DNA of 64,000 bases from Serratia quinivorans (GCF_946227985.1 NZ_CAMKGL010000015.1:1-64000), one strand, 5' to 3'; positions 9,230 through 19,843 are shown, counted from the stretch's first letter. The notes: generated from the letters alone by a model not told the origin. Made by a program: numbers and translations.

Positions 9230-10678
9230 ATGAAACAGTTGAATGTTGACGTCGCCGTTATCGGTGGCGGCACCGCCGGTCTGGGCGCCTATCGCGCTGC
9301 CAAGCTTTCGACCCCCAGTGTAGTCATGATTGAGGGCGGGGCCTACGGCACCACCTGCGCGCGCGTTGGCTGCATGCCATCCAAATTACTGATCGCCGCC
9401 GCCGAGGCGGTGCATCAAATCGAGCGTGCGCCGGGCTTTGGCGTGTATCCCGCGGGCAAAACCACCATTAAGGGTCGTGAAGTCATGGAGCGCGTCAAAC
9501 GCGAACGCGACCGCTTCGTCGGCTTTGTATTGGAAGGTGTCGGCGAGATCCCGGCGGCCGACAAAATGAGCGGCTACGCCCGTTTTATCGACGACAACAC
9601 CCTGCAGGTGGATGAACATACGCGCATCGTGGCACAGCGCATTGTTATCGCCACCGGCTCCCGCCCAAGCTGGCCCGCGCCCTGGAATGCACTGGGTGAC
9701 CGACTGATCGTCAATGACGACGTCTTCAACTGGGATGATTTACCGCAGTCGGTGGCGGTATTCGGGCCAGGCGTGATTGGCCTGGAACTGGGTCAGGCGC
9801 TGCATCGTCTCGGGGTTGAGACCAAAGTGTTTGGCGTTGGCGGCGCCGTCGGCCCGTTGACTGACGGCACGGTGCGCAACTACGCCGCTAAAACCCTGGG
9901 CGAAGAGTTCTATCTTGATGCCGATGTGAAAGTGGAGATGATGCAGCGCGAAGGCGACAAAGTGTTTATCCGCTATCAGGATTTACACGGCAAGCCGCAG
10001 GAAATCATGGTGGATTACGTACTGGCCGCCACCGGTCGCCGACCGAACGTCGATAATCTGGGCCTGGAAAATACCGGCCTGCGACTGGATGCCCGGGGAG
10101 TGCCGCTGGCCGATCGCCTGACGATGCAAACCAGCGTGCCACATATCTTTATCGCCGGTGACGCCAGCAACCAACTGCCGTTGCTGCACGAAGCCAGCGA
10201 TCAGGCGCGTATTGCCGGGAGCAACGCCGGCAGCTTCCCGGAAGTCAGCCCTGGCCTGCGACGCAGCGCAATCTCGGTGGTATTCTCCGATCCTCAGATT
10301 GCCATGGTTGGCTCCACCTTCCGTGAACTGAGCGAGAAATTCAGCGCCTGTGGCTGTTTTGAAATCGGTGAGGTATCGTTCGAGAATCAGGGACGCTCAC
10401 GCGTGATGCTACGTAATAAAGGCATTCTTCACGTCTACGGCGAACAGGGCACCGGACGTTTCCTCGGTGCAGAGATGATGGGCCCGGAGGTTGAGCATAT
10501 CGCCCATCTGCTGGCCTGGGCGCATCAGCAGCAAATGACCATCAATCAGATGCTGGATATGCCGTTCTACCATCCGGTGATCGAAGAAGGCCTGCGCACC
10601 GCGCTGCGCGATCTGCAGGCCAAACTTAAACTGGGTGAGGCCGAGGCCGAACGCTGCCAGCGCTGCCCGGGCGAGTAA
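9230..10678 (+). CDS. Dihydrolipoamide dehydrogenase-like flavoprotein
   Basis: Pyridine nucleotide-disulfide oxidoreductase of 482 residues. Visible: FAD motif GGGTAGLGA (12-20), redox disulfide Cys43/Cys48 in CARVGC, NAD(P) motif GPGVIGLELG, the FIAGDA motif, and C-terminal HPVIEEG with the His-Glu catalytic pair. It is distinct from the lpdA of pyruvate dehydrogenase, which sits with aceEF; this copy has no E1/E2 genes nearby. Its true substrate is unknown: lipoamide, another small disulfide or a quinone are all possible. AGGAG lies just ahead of ATG 9230. The upstream terminator suggests its own promoter or read-through. The C-terminus ends with a CQRC motif. Confidence 0.85.
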   Translation: MKQLNVDVAVIGGGTAGLGAYRAAKLSTPSVVMIEGGAYGTTCARVGCMPSKLLIAAAEAVHQIERAPGFGVYPAGKTTIKGREVMERVKRERDRFVGFVLEGVGEIPAADKMSGYARFIDDNTLQVDEHTRIVAQRIVIATGSRPSWPAPWNALGDRLIVNDDVFNWDDLPQSVAVFGPGVIGLELGQALHRLGVETKVFGVGGAVGPLTDGTVRNYAAKTLGEEFYLDADVKVEMMQREGDKVFIRYQDLHGKPQEIMVDYVLAATGRRPNVDNLGLENTGLRLDARGVPLADRLTMQTSVPHIFIAGDASNQLPLLHEASDQARIAGSNAGSFPEVSPGLRRSAISVVFSDPQIAMVGSTFRELSEKFSACGCFEIGEVSFENQGRSRVMLRNKGILHVYGEQGTGRFLGAEMMGPEVEHIAHLLAWAHQQQMTINQMLDMPFYHPVIEEGLRTALRDLQAKLKLGEAEAERCQRCPGE

Positions 10679-10689
10679 TCCTTCTAAAA

Positions 10690-10727
10690 ACAAAGGGCGC
10701 AGTTCAAAACCATGAACTGCGCCCTTA
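10690..10727. terminator. Bidirectional terminator between the flavoprotein gene and argH
   Basis: Fourteen-base perfect stem (10693-10706 with 10713-10726) around a 6-nt loop. The T-run is on the argH (minus) side (TTTG then TTTTT); the plus side is followed by ATATATT. It sits exactly between two convergent genes. Confidence 0.85.
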
Positions 10728-10745
10728 TATATTGAGTAAGCTATT

Positions 10746-12119
10746 TTAAGCCAAACGCTGTTTCGCTGCGGCGATCGCGCTGGCGACCTGCTGAGGAGAA
10801 ACGCCGCCTTTGGCTGAACGCTTATCCAGGCAGGATTGCAGTGCCAGGATCGGGTACACATCTTCGCCAATCACTGCGCTGAATTTCTGCAAATCAGTCA
10901 ACGGCAGGGCTTCCAGCGCCTTGCCCTGACGAATGGCTTCTACTACCGCCTCACCAACAATATGGTGCGCCTCACGGAACGGCACGCCTTTGGCGACCAG
11001 ATAGTCCGCCAGTTCGGTCGAGTTGGCGTAACCCTGCTCCGCCGCTTCTTTACAACGCGGACGTTTCACCTGGATACCATCCAGCACCAGCGCCGCCATC
11101 TGTAGGCAATCCATCCAGGTATCAAGCGCGTCGAACAGCCCTTCCTTGTCTTCCTGCATGTCTTTGTTATATGCCAACGGCAGGCCTTTCAACGTCATCA
11201 TCATACCGGTCAATGCACCCTGCACGCGGCCACATTTGCCACGGATCAGCTCCAGCGCATCCGGGTTTTTCTTTTGCGGCATCAGCGATGAGCCGGAAGT
11301 CACACGGTCAGACAGATCGACAAATGCAGCTTCACCACTGTTGAAGAAAATCAGGTCTTCGGCAAAGCGCGACAGGTGCACCATGCTGATAGAAGCATTG
11401 GATAACAGCTCCAGCACGTGGTCCCGGTCGGAAACGCTGTCCAGGCTGTTGCGGGTGGCCGAAGCAAAGCCCAACCAACCGGCCAGTTGTTCACGGTCGA
11501 TCGGATAGGCGGTACCAGCCAGCGCACCGCTGCCCAACGGGCTGACATCCAGGCGCTTCAGCGTGTCCTGCAGACGGCTTTCGTCACGCGCCAGCATTTC
11601 CACATAGGCCAAGCACCAGTGGGCAAAGGTCACCGGCTGCGCACGCTGCAGGTGGGTATAACCCGGCATCACTGCGTCCTGATTGGCTTCGGCAGTTTCC
11701 ACCAGCGCCTGTTGCAGTTGCACAATGGCCTGATGCAAATCGCCGATCTGCTGTTTACACCACAATTTCAGATCGGTCGCGACCTGATCGTTACGACTAC
11801 GGCCGGTGTGCAGTTTTTTGCCCAGATCGCCGACTTGGTCGATCAGCTTCTGCTCCACCCAGCTATGAATATCTTCTGCATCGCTGCTGACAATCGCCTG
11901 CGGATCGGCCTGCACTTCTGCCAACAGCCCATTCAACGCCTGCTCAAGCTGCTGCTGCTCGGTTGCCGTCAATACGTTGACGGTGACCAGCGCTTTCGAC
12001 CAGGCCACCGAACCCACAATGTCCTGTTCCGCCAGGCGATAATCGAAGCGCAGAGAATCGTTTAATTGTTTGAACCGCTGATCTGCCGCCTGACTGAACC
12101 GTCCGCCCCAAAGTGCCAT
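10746..12119 (-). CDS. argH: Argininosuccinate lyase
   Basis: Last step of arginine synthesis: argininosuccinate to arginine plus fumarate. The 457-residue product belongs to the fumarase/aspartase superfamily and has the signature [11 protein letters not shown] (276-286) with the catalytic serine loop, HTGRSRNDQ (104-112) and TH at 155-156. ATG 12119 (MALWGGRF) matches the family start. It is the last gene of argCBGH but an ERIC repeat and a terminator-like hairpin lie between argG and argH, so it may be partly uncoupled. Confidence 0.97.
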   Translation of the reverse strand: MALWGGRFSQAADQRFKQLNDSLRFDYRLAEQDIVGSVAWSKALVTVNVLTATEQQQLEQALNGLLAEVQADPQAIVSSDAEDIHSWVEQKLIDQVGDLGKKLHTGRSRNDQVATDLKLWCKQQIGDLHQAIVQLQQALVETAEANQDAVMPGYTHLQRAQPVTFAHWCLAYVEMLARDESRLQDTLKRLDVSPLGSGALAGTAYPIDREQLAGWLGFASATRNSLDSVSDRDHVLELLSNASISMVHLSRFAEDLIFFNSGEAAFVDLSDRVTSGSSLMPQKKNPDALELIRGKCGRVQGALTGMMMTLKGLPLAYNKDMQEDKEGLFDALDTWMDCLQMAALVLDGIQVKRPRCKEAAEQGYANSTELADYLVAKGVPFREAHHIVGEAVVEAIRQGKALEALPLTDLQKFSAVIGEDVYPILALQSCLDKRSAKGGVSPQQVASAIAAAKQRLA

Positions 12120-12132
12120 ACCGTTACTCCTG

Positions 12133-12255
12133 TACCCGTCATACTTCAAGCTGCAGGTGTGTTGGCTGCGAACGCTCACCCGAATCACTTACCCCTGTAA
12201 GCTCATCGGGACTCTCGCTCTTGCCGCCTTCCTGCAGCTTGAAGTATTTAGGGTA
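12133..12255. repeat. ERIC (IRU) element between argG and argH
   Basis: About 123 bp bounded by complementary ends: TACCCGTCATACTTCAAG at the left and its imperfect complement CTTGAAGTATTTAGGGTA at the right. The centre contains CGCTCACCCGAATCACTTAC and TGTAAGCTC, which match the two ERIC-PCR primer regions of the enterobacterial repetitive intergenic consensus. ERICs are non-autonomous, transcribed palindromes. This copy lies inside the argG-argH interval and would fold into a long hairpin in the mRNA. Confidence 0.9.
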
Positions 12256-12265
12256 TAAATTTTAT

Positions 12266-12290
12266 ACGAAAAGGCGCAGCACGCTGCGCC
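12266..12290 (-). terminator. Terminator-like hairpin after argG
   Basis: On the minus strand a GGCGCAG / CTGCGCC stem (12273-12290) followed by TTTTCG. It could attenuate transcription from argG into argH. Confidence 0.55.
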
Positions 12291-12320
12291 CCTATCAAGT
12301 CACGCCGAATAATGAATAAG

Positions 12321-13541
12321 TTACTTGTTCTTTATCTCGTTCAGCGCGCGAATGCGTGAAGAGAGTGAGAACAGACGGATAAAACCGCCCGCGTGGCTAT
12401 GATCGTAAACTTCGTCTTCGCCGAAGGTCGCGAACTCTTCGGAGTACAGGCTGTTGGCGGATTTCTTCTGAATCGCCGTCACCTGGCCTTTATACAGCTG
12501 CAACACCACTTCACCGTTAACTTCTTCGGCCAGCGCTTCGGCGGAGGCCTGCAGTGAACGACGCAGCGGAGCAAACCAACGGCCATCGTATACCACGTAA
12601 GACATTTCCAGGCCCAGTTGCTCACGCCATTTGAAGCTGTCGCGATCCAGAACCAGTTGTTCTACGCCACGCAGAGCCGCCACCATAATGGTGCCGCCCG
12701 GGGTTTCGTAGCAGCCGCGGGATTTGATGCCCACCAAACGGTTTTCTACGATATCGATACGGCCCACGCCGTGCCGGGCACCCAGCACGTTCAGGGTTTC
12801 CAGACATTTGTACGGGCTCAGCGCTTCACCGTTAACCGCCACTACACACCCTTTCTCTACGGTGATGGTCACTTGCTCGGGCTGATCCGGCGCTTCCTGC
12901 GGATCTACAGTCCAGACCCAACAGTCTTTGTTCGGTGCGTTCCACGGGCTTTCCAGCACGCCGCCTTCGGTAGAGATATGCCAAGCATTCTCGTCACGGC
13001 TATAGATTTTTTCCAGCGACGCGGTGGTCGGGATATTACGCTCTTTCAGGTAGTCCAGCAGCGCTTCACGGGAACGCAGGTTCCACTCACGCCAAGGGGC
13101 AACCACTTTCAGATGTGGGGCCAGTGCGGTATAGGTGGTTTCGAAACGCACCTGGTCATTCCCTTTACCGGTTGCGCCGTGACACAGCGCGTCAGCGCCA
13201 ACTTTCAGCGCCAGTTCAACCTGTGCTTTAGCGATAATCGGGCGCGCCATGGAGGTGCCCAGCAGGTAGCTGCCTTCATACAGAGCGCCGGTCTGCAGTA
13301 CCGGATAAACGTAATCACGGATGAATTCTTCACGCAGATCAACCACGTGGCACTCAGAGGCACCGGATTGCAGGGCTTTTTGCTCCACACCTTCCAGATC
13401 GCCGCGCTCCTGGCCGATATCCGCCACGAAGGCTACCACTTCGCAGCCACCGTAGTTTTCTTTCAGCCAGGGAATGATGGCCGAAGTATCCAGACCGCCA
13501 GAGTACGCCAGAACGATTTTTTTGATGCCTTGGTTTTGCAT
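12321..13541 (-). CDS. argG: Argininosuccinate synthase, short type
   Basis: ATP-dependent condensation of citrulline and aspartate. The 406-residue product begins with the N-type ATP pyrophosphatase P-loop AYSGGLDTS (12-20) and contains STEGGVLE and [11 protein letters not shown]-type substrate loops ([15 protein letters not shown]). It is about 40 residues shorter than the E. coli ArgG and resembles the subfamily found in Vibrio, Yersinia and many non-enteric bacteria. ATG 13541 (MQNQGIKK) is preceded by a purine-rich AAAAGGAAAAG site. It lies 25 nt after argB in the argCBGH operon. Confidence 0.96.
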   Translation of the reverse strand: MQNQGIKKIVLAYSGGLDTSAIIPWLKENYGGCEVVAFVADIGQERGDLEGVEQKALQSGASECHVVDLREEFIRDYVYPVLQTGALYEGSYLLGTSMARPIIAKAQVELALKVGADALCHGATGKGNDQVRFETTYTALAPHLKVVAPWREWNLRSREALLDYLKERNIPTTASLEKIYSRDENAWHISTEGGVLESPWNAPNKDCWVWTVDPQEAPDQPEQVTITVEKGCVVAVNGEALSPYKCLETLNVLGARHGVGRIDIVENRLVGIKSRGCYETPGGTIMVAALRGVEQLVLDRDSFKWREQLGLEMSYVVYDGRWFAPLRRSLQASAEALAEEVNGEVVLQLYKGQVTAIQKKSANSLYSEEFATFGEDEVYDHSHAGGFIRLFSLSSRIRALNEIKNK

Positions 13542-13566
13542 GGTCTTTTCCTTTTTAATTCTAAAT

Positions 13567-14340
13567 TTAAGCGAGGATCCGGGTGCCAATTGACACGCCG
13601 TTAAACAGTGCAGGAAGCTGATCGGCATGGCGCCAACTGGCGATATCTACCGGGCGACCGAGGGTGCGGGCCGCATCGAGCGCCGCATTCACCTTCACCA
13701 CCATACCATCAGTGATGATGCCCTGGGCAATCAGTTGTTCCGCTTTTTGCGCCGTCATTTCAGCGATGCGTTGTCCTTTTCCATCGAGAATGCCACTGAC
13801 ATCCGACAGCAGGATCAAATCCGCACCCAGGGTAGCGGCCAGGGCCGTCGCCGCCTGATCGGCGTTCACATTCATTAACTGCCCATCGGCGGTAATGCCG
13901 ATGGAACTGATCACCGGCAGGTAACCGGCACCCAGCAGGGTATTGAGCAGCAGCGGGGAGCCCGGTTGCGCATTGCCCACGTGGCCCAGCGCCGGGTCCA
14001 GAGGGGTGACGGTGACGCTGCCACCGTCCGCCAGACTCAGGCCGACCGCGTTAATCTGGTGCTTGATCGCCCACGCCAGCAAGGTTTTGTTGGCGGTGCC
14101 GGCCAGCGCGCCGGTAATAATGTCAATCTGATCGGCCGGGGTTACCCGCAGACCATTCTTCTTCACCACCGGCAGGGAAAGCTTTTTCATCAGCTCATCT
14201 ACCAGGCAACCGCCGCCGTGAACGATCACCAACGGGCGCTGATGCTGCTGGCGGTAGCTGTCCAGCGCGGTAAACAGACGCTCCAGCGCCTCTTCACTGT
14301 CTAATAACACGCCACCTAACTTGATAATTAACGGGTTCAT
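13567..14340 (-). CDS. argB: Acetylglutamate kinase
   Basis: Second step of arginine synthesis: ATP phosphorylation of N-acetylglutamate. The 257-residue product is an amino acid kinase with the N-terminal KLGG (Lys8, Gly9-10) phosphate loop, IVHGGG around residue 41 and [12 protein letters not shown] near 158-170. ATG 14340 ([10 protein letters not shown]) matches the E. coli start. It follows argC by about 29 nt and precedes argG by 25 nt, so the three are one transcript. Arginine repression comes from the ARG boxes ahead of argC. Confidence 0.97.
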   Translation of the reverse strand: MNPLIIKLGGVLLDSEEALERLFTALDSYRQQHQRPLVIVHGGGCLVDELMKKLSLPVVKKNGLRVTPADQIDIITGALAGTANKTLLAWAIKHQINAVGLSLADGGSVTVTPLDPALGHVGNAQPGSPLLLNTLLGAGYLPVISSIGITADGQLMNVNADQAATALAATLGADLILLSDVSGILDGKGQRIAEMTAQKAEQLIAQGIITDGMVVKVNAALDAARTLGRPVDIASWRHADQLPALFNGVSIGTRILA

Positions 14341-14369
14341 CGCTGTATACATCCCACGCTGGTGATTTA

Positions 14370-15374
14370 TTAAAGTAATGACTGGGTTTCAGGGAACCCA
14401 AAACGGATATTCAGGCATTGCACCGCCTGAGCGGCAGCGCCTTTCAACAGGTTGTCTTCCGCCGCCACGGCGATCAGATGTTCACCCTGTACGGCAAAGC
14501 CGATGTCGCAGAACGGCAGCCCGACGACTGACTTCAACGCCGGTACGCCCTGGTCGTACAGCCGCACCAGCGGTTTGTCGTCATAGGCGGCGTGATAAAC
14601 GGCAGCCACGTCCTGCGCGGTCACGCCGGCTTTCAGGCGACAGGTAATGGTTTCGAGAATACCACGCGGGAAGTTACCCAAATGTGGCGTGAAGATGACC
14701 GGCACGCCCAAATGCGCGACGATTTCCGGATGGTGACGGTGGTTGAAAATACCGTACGGCTGCAGGCTCACCTCACAGAAACTGGTGGTAACGCTGGCCT
14801 TGCGGCCTGCACCGCTGACGCCGCTGGTCGCGTTGATCACCGGCCACTGATCAAGGTTCAGCAACTCCTGGTCGATCAACGGTTTCAGCGCCAGCTGCGC
14901 CGCCGTCGGATAACAGCCCGGTACGGCGATCAGCTGAGCCTGTTTGATTTTGTCGCACTGCCATTCCGCCAGGCCATATACCGCCTGCTCCAGCAAGTCG
15001 GCATGCTGATGTTCAAAACCGTAATATTGGCTGTAGAAGGCGGCATCTTTCACGCGGAATGCGCCGGACAGATCGAACACCACGCAACCTGCGGCCAGGA
15101 ACGCCGGCGCGATATCGTGGCTGACCTCGTGTGCCGTCGCCAGGAACACCACGTCGATGCCAACAGCGGCGGCGGCTACGTCAACCAGCGGTTGCAAGGG
15201 GAGATCGACAATGCCTTTTAACTGGGGGTGCAAATCGGAAAGCAATTTTCCTGCATCTGCACTTTGCGCTGAAACCGCTAAAGCGGTTATGTTCATGTGT
15301 GGGTGACGATTAAGGTACGCCGTGAGCTCTGCTCCGGCATAACCGCTGGCACCGACAATCAGCGTATTCAACAT
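14370..15374 (-). CDS. argC: N-acetyl-gamma-glutamyl-phosphate reductase
   Basis: Third step of arginine synthesis: NADPH reduction of acetylglutamyl phosphate. The 334-residue product has the Rossmann motif [10 protein letters not shown] (8-17) and the catalytic cysteine in [10 protein letters not shown] (Cys154). ATG 15374 ([11 protein letters not shown]) is used; an in-frame ATG four codons upstream exists. It is first gene of the minus-strand argCBGH operon, divergent from argE across the ARG boxes. Confidence 0.97.
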   Translation of the reverse strand: MLNTLIVGASGYAGAELTAYLNRHPHMNITALAVSAQSADAGKLLSDLHPQLKGIVDLPLQPLVDVAAAAVGIDVVFLATAHEVSHDIAPAFLAAGCVVFDLSGAFRVKDAAFYSQYYGFEHQHADLLEQAVYGLAEWQCDKIKQAQLIAVPGCYPTAAQLALKPLIDQELLNLDQWPVINATSGVSGAGRKASVTTSFCEVSLQPYGIFNHRHHPEIVAHLGVPVIFTPHLGNFPRGILETITCRLKAGVTAQDVAAVYHAAYDDKPLVRLYDQGVPALKSVVGLPFCDIGFAVQGEHLIAVAAEDNLLKGAAAQAVQCLNIRFGFPETQSLL

Positions 15375-15520
15375 GGGGCCTTTCACCTTCTAGACTTGCG
15401 TTTGGTCGTATTCGACACAGGTTTCCAGGCTCACCAGCGTTGTTTTGCCGTTCACCCACGAGGTCGAGCGTTGATGTTTTTATAATCATCCGGGAATCGG
15501 GTTCCCTTACGCTCCAGCTT

Positions 15521-15559
15521 ATTGTATTTTTATTCACAATAAATGCATGAATATTGATA
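15521..15559. promoter_or_regulatory. Paired ARG boxes (ArgR operator) between argC and argE
   Basis: Two 18-bp boxes separated by 3 bp: ATTGTATTTTTATTCACA (15521-15538) and AATGCATGAATATTGATA (15542-15559). Both fit the ARG box consensus (nTGAATwwwwATTCAn) and the 3-bp spacing is characteristic of ArgR hexamer sites. They lie between divergent argC and argE, so arginine-bound ArgR would repress both. Confidence 0.88.
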
Positions 15560-15584
15560 CCAACCTAACCAAAGGCTGTCAACA

Positions 15585-16742
15585 GTGAAGATGAAATTAC
15601 CTCCATTTATTGAGCTGTACCGGGCGTTGATCGCCATTCCGTCGATCAGCGCCACCGATGGCGCCCTCGATCAGAGTAATGAAGCGTTAATCAACTTGCT
15701 GGCCGGCTGGTTTGCCGATTTGGGCTTTAGCGTCGACGTGCAGCCGGTGCCGGATAGCCGCAACAAATTCAACCTGCTGGCCAGTATCGGTGAAGGCAGT
15801 GGCGGCCTGCTGCTGGCGGGTCACACCGACACCGTGCCTTATGATGAAGGCCGCTGGACGCGTGACCCTTTCACTCTGACCGAACACGACAATAAGCTGT
15901 ACGGTCTGGGCACTGCGGATATGAAAGGCTTCTTTGCCTTTATTCTGGATGCGGTGCGCGACATCGACGCCAGCCAACTGACCAAGCCTTTATACATTCT
16001 GGCCACCGCAGATGAAGAAACGACGATGGCCGGTGCACGTTATTTTGCCGCCTCGACCAGCATCCGTCCGGACTTCGCCATTATCGGTGAGCCAACCTCG
16101 CTGCAGCCGGTGCGCGCGCATAAAGGCCATATAGCCAACGCCATTCGCATTGTCGGCCAATCCGGCCACTCGAGCGATCCGGCGCGCGGCGTGAACGCTA
16201 TCGACCTGATGCATGAAACCATTGGCCGCCTGATGGAGTTGCGCAAAACGCTGCAAGAGCGCTTTAACAACCCGGCCTTTGCCGTGCCCTACCCAACCAT
16301 GAACTTCGGTCATATCAGCGGTGGCGATGCGGCCAACCGTATCTGCGCCTGCTGCGAACTGCATCTGGATATCCGCCCGTTGCCGGGCATGACGCTCGAC
16401 AACATCAACGAACTGATGCAGCAAACCCTCGAACCGATAAGCCAGCGCTGGCCGGGCCGCCTGAGTATTGAGGAACTGCATGCCTCGGTACCGGGTTATG
16501 AGTGCCCGACCGATCACCATATGGTGGCGGTGATTGAGAAACTGCTGGGCACCCGCACGCAGGTGGTCAACTATTGCACTGAGGCCCCCTTCGTCCAGCA
16601 GGTCTGCCCGACGCTGGTGTTGGGTCCCGGCTCTATCGACCAGGCGCATCAACCGGATGAATACATAGATACCGGCTTTATCGAACCGACACGCAAGCTG
16701 CTGGGTGAGTTGGTCAGCCACTTCTGTCGCCAAAAAGCCTGA
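15585..16742 (+). CDS. argE: Acetylornithine deacetylase
   Basis: Zinc-dependent M20 hydrolase releasing ornithine from N-acetylornithine in the linear arginine pathway. The 385-residue product has GHTDTVPYD with zinc ligand His80 and Asp82, GTADMKG with Asp112, and ATADEET with the catalytic glutamate near 144. The first codon is GTG 15585 (MKMKLPPF); ATG 15591 two codons later is an alternative. It is divergent from argCBGH and starts 25 bp from the ARG boxes. An imperfect hairpin (AGGTAGG / CCTACCT, 16747-16779) follows. Confidence 0.96.
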   Translation: MKMKLPPFIELYRALIAIPSISATDGALDQSNEALINLLAGWFADLGFSVDVQPVPDSRNKFNLLASIGEGSGGLLLAGHTDTVPYDEGRWTRDPFTLTEHDNKLYGLGTADMKGFFAFILDAVRDIDASQLTKPLYILATADEETTMAGARYFAASTSIRPDFAIIGEPTSLQPVRAHKGHIANAIRIVGQSGHSSDPARGVNAIDLMHETIGRLMELRKTLQERFNNPAFAVPYPTMNFGHISGGDAANRICACCELHLDIRPLPGMTLDNINELMQQTLEPISQRWPGRLSIEELHASVPGYECPTDHHMVAVIEKLLGTRTQVVNYCTEAPFVQQVCPTLVLGPGSIDQAHQPDEYIDTGFIEPTRKLLGELVSHFCRQKA

Positions 16743-16973
16743 TACAAGGTAGGGTTAATGACATATCATTGACCTACCTCTTAAGAAGTAGCAAACCAAT
16801 GAAATAAGCCAGACTGATAACCGGCGCGCCGTAATTAAATTTCAGAAAATGCGCCGATTTTGATGTTTTTTTGCTAAAAATAGTGTCAATTGGCCATTGG
16901 ACAGGAACGTGGCGAGATGAAACAGGTGCTATTTGCCTGACACGTGAAATTTACTTACAAGATAAAAATCATC
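16743..16973 (+). other. argE-ppc intergenic region, likely ppc promoter
   Basis: Holds an imperfect inverted repeat right after argE (16747-16753 with 16773-16779) that lacks a T-run, then AT-rich DNA (about 16830-16900) where the ppc promoter is expected. No gene is supported here. Confidence 0.4.
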
Positions 16974-17097
16974 TACCCAATAGATTTCAAGTTGTAGCCA
17001 GGCGGCGAACGCTTGAATCCCCGGGAGCTTGGATTAACCAAGTGACCGGTGTGAAAGCGCGAAGCCAACGCCACTGCGACTTGAAAAATGAAGGGTA
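16974..17097. repeat. Divergent ERIC element ahead of ppc
   Basis: About 124 bp, bounded by TACCCAATAGATTTCAAG and the imperfectly complementary CTTGAAAAATGAAGGGTA. Internal CTTGAATCCCCGGGAGCTT and AAGTGACCGGTGTGAAAGC correspond to the ERIC core, in the opposite orientation to the copy at 12133. It has drifted more than that copy. It ends 25 bp before the ppc start codon, so it is probably part of the ppc leader RNA. Confidence 0.82.
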
Positions 17098-17122
17098 AAT
17101 ACAGAACTGGGTCAGGGGTTAT

Positions 17123-19759
17123 ATGAACGAACAATATTCGGCAATGCGAAGTAATGTCAGTATGCTCGGCAAATTGCTCGGCGATACCATCAAAGAAGCG
17201 CTGGGCGAGCATATTCTCGATCGCGTTGAAACTATCCGTAAGCTTTCCAAATCTTCACGTGCAGGTAACGAAGCGCATCGCCAGGAGCTGCTTTCTACCT
17301 TGCAAAACCTGTCTAACGACGAACTGCTGCCGGTCGCACGCGCCTTCAGCCAGTTTCTCAATCTGACCAACGTCGCCGAGCAGTACCACAGCATTTCACC
17401 CAATGGCGAAGCCGCCAGCAACCCGGAAGCGCTGGCGCAGTTGTTCACCCGGCTGAAAGACAAAAAGCTCAGCACCAAAGAGCTGCAAAATGCGGTATCC
17501 CAGCTCTCCATCGAACTGGTGCTGACCGCGCACCCGACGGAAATCACCCGTCGCACCCTGATCCACAAGCTGGTTGAGGTCAACACCTGCCTCAGCCAAC
17601 TCGACCATAACGATCTGGCCGACTACGAACGCAACAAGATCATGCGTCGCCTGCGCCAATTGGTCGCCCAGTCATGGCATACCGACGAGATCCGCAAACA
17701 TCGTCCCTCCCCGATCGACGAAGCCAAATGGGGCTTTGCGGTGGTGGAAAACAGCCTGTGGGAAGGGGTGCCTGCCTTCCTGCGCGAATTCAACGAACAG
17801 CTGGAAAACTCCATCGATTACAGCCTGCCGGCGGAAGCGGTACCCGTCCGCTTCACCTCCTGGATGGGCGGTGACCGCGACGGCAACCCTAACGTGACGG
17901 CTGAAATCACCCGTCATGTGCTGCTGCTCAGCCGTTGGAAGGCCTGCGACCTGTTCACCCGCGATATTCAGGTGCTGGTCTCCGAGCTGTCGATGACTGA
18001 ATGTACTCCGGAACTGCGCGCACGGGCCGGTGGCGATGAGGTGCAAGAACCGTATCGTGAGATCATGAAGCAACTGCGCAGCCAGTTGATGAGCTCTCAG
18101 GCTTATCTGGAAGGTCGCCTGAAGGGTGAGCGCGTACTCAAACCACACGACCTGCTGGTGAATAACGAACAGCTGTGGGAACCGCTGTTCGCCTGTTACC
18201 AGTCGCTGCAGGCCTGTGGCATGAGCATCATCGCCAATGGCCAGTTGCTCGATACCCTGCGCCGCGTGCGCTGCTTTGGTGTGCCGCTGGTACGTATCGA
18301 CGTACGTCAGGAAAGTACCCGCCACACCGAAGCCATCGCCGAGCTGACCCGTTATCTGGGGCTGGGCGATTACGAAAGCTGGTCGGAAGCCGACAAGCAG
18401 GCGTTCCTGATCCGCGAACTAAACTCCAAACGCCCGCTGGTGCCGCTAAAATGGGAGCCGAGTGCCGACACCCAGGAAGTGCTGGAAACCTGTCGGGTAA
18501 TTGCCGAAGCGCCACAGGGTTCAATTGCCGCCTACGTGATCTCCATGGCACGTACGCCTTCTGACGTGCTGGCGGTTCACCTGTTGCTGAAAGAAGCCGG
18601 TTGCCCGTTCGCACTGCCGGTAGCCCCGCTGTTCGAAACCCTCGACGACCTGAACAACGCCGACGACGTGATGACCCAGTTGCTGAATATTGACTGGTAC
18701 CGCGGCTTTATCCAGGGCAAACAAATGGTGATGATTGGCTATTCCGACTCGGCGAAAGACGCCGGGGTGATGGCCGCCTCCTGGGCGCAGTACCGCGCGC
18801 AAGACGCCCTGATCAAAACCTGTGAAAAAGCCGGCGTGGCGCTGACGTTGTTCCACGGTCGCGGCGGCTCGATTGGCCGTGGTGGCGCCCCGGCGCATGC
18901 GGCACTGCTGTCGCAACCGCCGGGCAGCCTGAAAGGCGGCCTGCGCGTGACCGAACAGGGCGAGATGATCCGCTTCAAATTTGGTCTGCCGGAAGTCACC
19001 ATCAGCAGCCTGGCGCTGTACACCGGTGCGATCCTGGAAGCCAACCTGTTGCCGCCGCCGGAGCCGAAAAAAGAGTGGCGTGCGCTGATGGATGACCTGT
19101 CAGACACTTCATGTAAAATGTATCGTGGTTACGTGCGTGAAAATCCGGAATTCGTGCCGTACTTCCGCGCCGCGACGCCGGAACTGGAGCTGGGCAAGCT
19201 GCCGTTGGGTTCACGCCCGGCCAAACGCAAGCCAAACGGCGGCGTTGAGAGCCTGCGCGCCATTCCATGGATCTTCGCCTGGACGCAGAATCGCCTGATG
19301 CTGCCGGCCTGGCTGGGTGCCGGCGCCGGTTTGCAAGAAGCGGTGAAGGCCGGTAAGCAGGACCAACTGGAAGCCATGTGCCGCGACTGGCCATTCTTCT
19401 CCACCCGCATCGCGATGCTGGAAATGGTGTTCGCCAAGGCCGACCTGTGGCTGGCGGAATACTACGATCAGCGTCTGGTCGACAAATCGCTGTGGCCACT
19501 GGGCCAGCAATTGCGCGACCAGTTGGCAAGCGACATCAAGGTGGTGTTGACCATCGCCAATGACGCACACCTGATGGAAGACCTGCCATGGATCGCCGAA
19601 TCCATTGCGCTGCGTAACGTGTATACCGATCCGCTGAACGTGCTGCAGGCCGAACTGCTGCACCGTTCGCGTCAACAGGAACAGCCAGATGCCCGCGTTG
19701 AGCAGGCGCTGATGGTGACCATTGCCGGCGTAGCCGCCGGGATGCGCAACACCGGCTAG
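17123..19759 (+). CDS. ppc: Phosphoenolpyruvate carboxylase
   Basis: Anaplerotic carboxylation of PEP to oxaloacetate. The 878-residue product is slightly shorter than the 883-residue E. coli enzyme. Visible are [12 protein letters not shown] (catalytic His near 137), the [12 protein letters not shown] glycine-rich loop (about 577-588) and the C-terminal MRNTG that ends the family. CAGGGGT precedes ATG 17123. The gene lies between argE and metF as in E. coli, with an ERIC repeat just upstream and a strong terminator downstream. Confidence 0.97.
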   Translation: MNEQYSAMRSNVSMLGKLLGDTIKEALGEHILDRVETIRKLSKSSRAGNEAHRQELLSTLQNLSNDELLPVARAFSQFLNLTNVAEQYHSISPNGEAASNPEALAQLFTRLKDKKLSTKELQNAVSQLSIELVLTAHPTEITRRTLIHKLVEVNTCLSQLDHNDLADYERNKIMRRLRQLVAQSWHTDEIRKHRPSPIDEAKWGFAVVENSLWEGVPAFLREFNEQLENSIDYSLPAEAVPVRFTSWMGGDRDGNPNVTAEITRHVLLLSRWKACDLFTRDIQVLVSELSMTECTPELRARAGGDEVQEPYREIMKQLRSQLMSSQAYLEGRLKGERVLKPHDLLVNNEQLWEPLFACYQSLQACGMSIIANGQLLDTLRRVRCFGVPLVRIDVRQESTRHTEAIAELTRYLGLGDYESWSEADKQAFLIRELNSKRPLVPLKWEPSADTQEVLETCRVIAEAPQGSIAAYVISMARTPSDVLAVHLLLKEAGCPFALPVAPLFETLDDLNNADDVMTQLLNIDWYRGFIQGKQMVMIGYSDSAKDAGVMAASWAQYRAQDALIKTCEKAGVALTLFHGRGGSIGRGGAPAHAALLSQPPGSLKGGLRVTEQGEMIRFKFGLPEVTISSLALYTGAILEANLLPPPEPKKEWRALMDDLSDTSCKMYRGYVRENPEFVPYFRAATPELELGKLPLGSRPAKRKPNGGVESLRAIPWIFAWTQNRLMLPAWLGAGAGLQEAVKAGKQDQLEAMCRDWPFFSTRIAMLEMVFAKADLWLAEYYDQRLVDKSLWPLGQQLRDQLASDIKVVLTIANDAHLMEDLPWIAESIALRNVYTDPLNVLQAELLHRSRQQEQPDARVEQALMVTIAGVAAGMRNTG

Positions 19760-19771
19760 GTTGAGCGTTGT

Positions 19772-19806
19772 AAAACACGGCTCCTGTTCGCAGGGGCCGT
19801 GTTTTT
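19772..19806 (+). terminator. Terminator after ppc
   Basis: Stem AAAACACGGC / GCCGTGTTTT enclosing a smaller TCCTGTTCGCAGG hairpin, followed by T residues. Confidence 0.88.
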
Positions 19807-19810
19807 ATCC

Positions 19811-19843
19811 AACAAAAAGGCGCTGTCATTACACAGCGCCTTT
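19811..19843 (-). terminator. Terminator after metF
   Basis: Eleven-base stem (19816-19826 with 19833-19843) around CATTAC, with TTTTTGTT following on the minus strand. It ends metF opposite the convergent ppc terminator. Confidence 0.88.

Noticed and set aside
9230-10678. Identification as lpdA of pyruvate dehydrogenase
   Set aside because: No aceE/aceF nearby and the sequence differs from canonical Lpd (for example the CARVGC active site context and the C-terminal CQRC); left as Lpd-like.
10678-10746. The long perfect stem between the flavoprotein gene and argH, considered as an attachment site or small RNA
   Set aside because: Position between convergent genes and a T-run on the argH side make it a plain terminator.
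12113-12319. A 68-codon frame between argH and argG
   Set aside because: It is ERIC sequence read as protein.
12618-13604. A 328-codon open frame antisense to argG
   Set aside because: The opposite strand encodes a full, conserved ArgG; the antisense product resembles nothing known.
16871-17098. A 75-codon frame upstream of ppc
   Set aside because: Most of it is the ERIC repeat; no ribosome binding site or homology.
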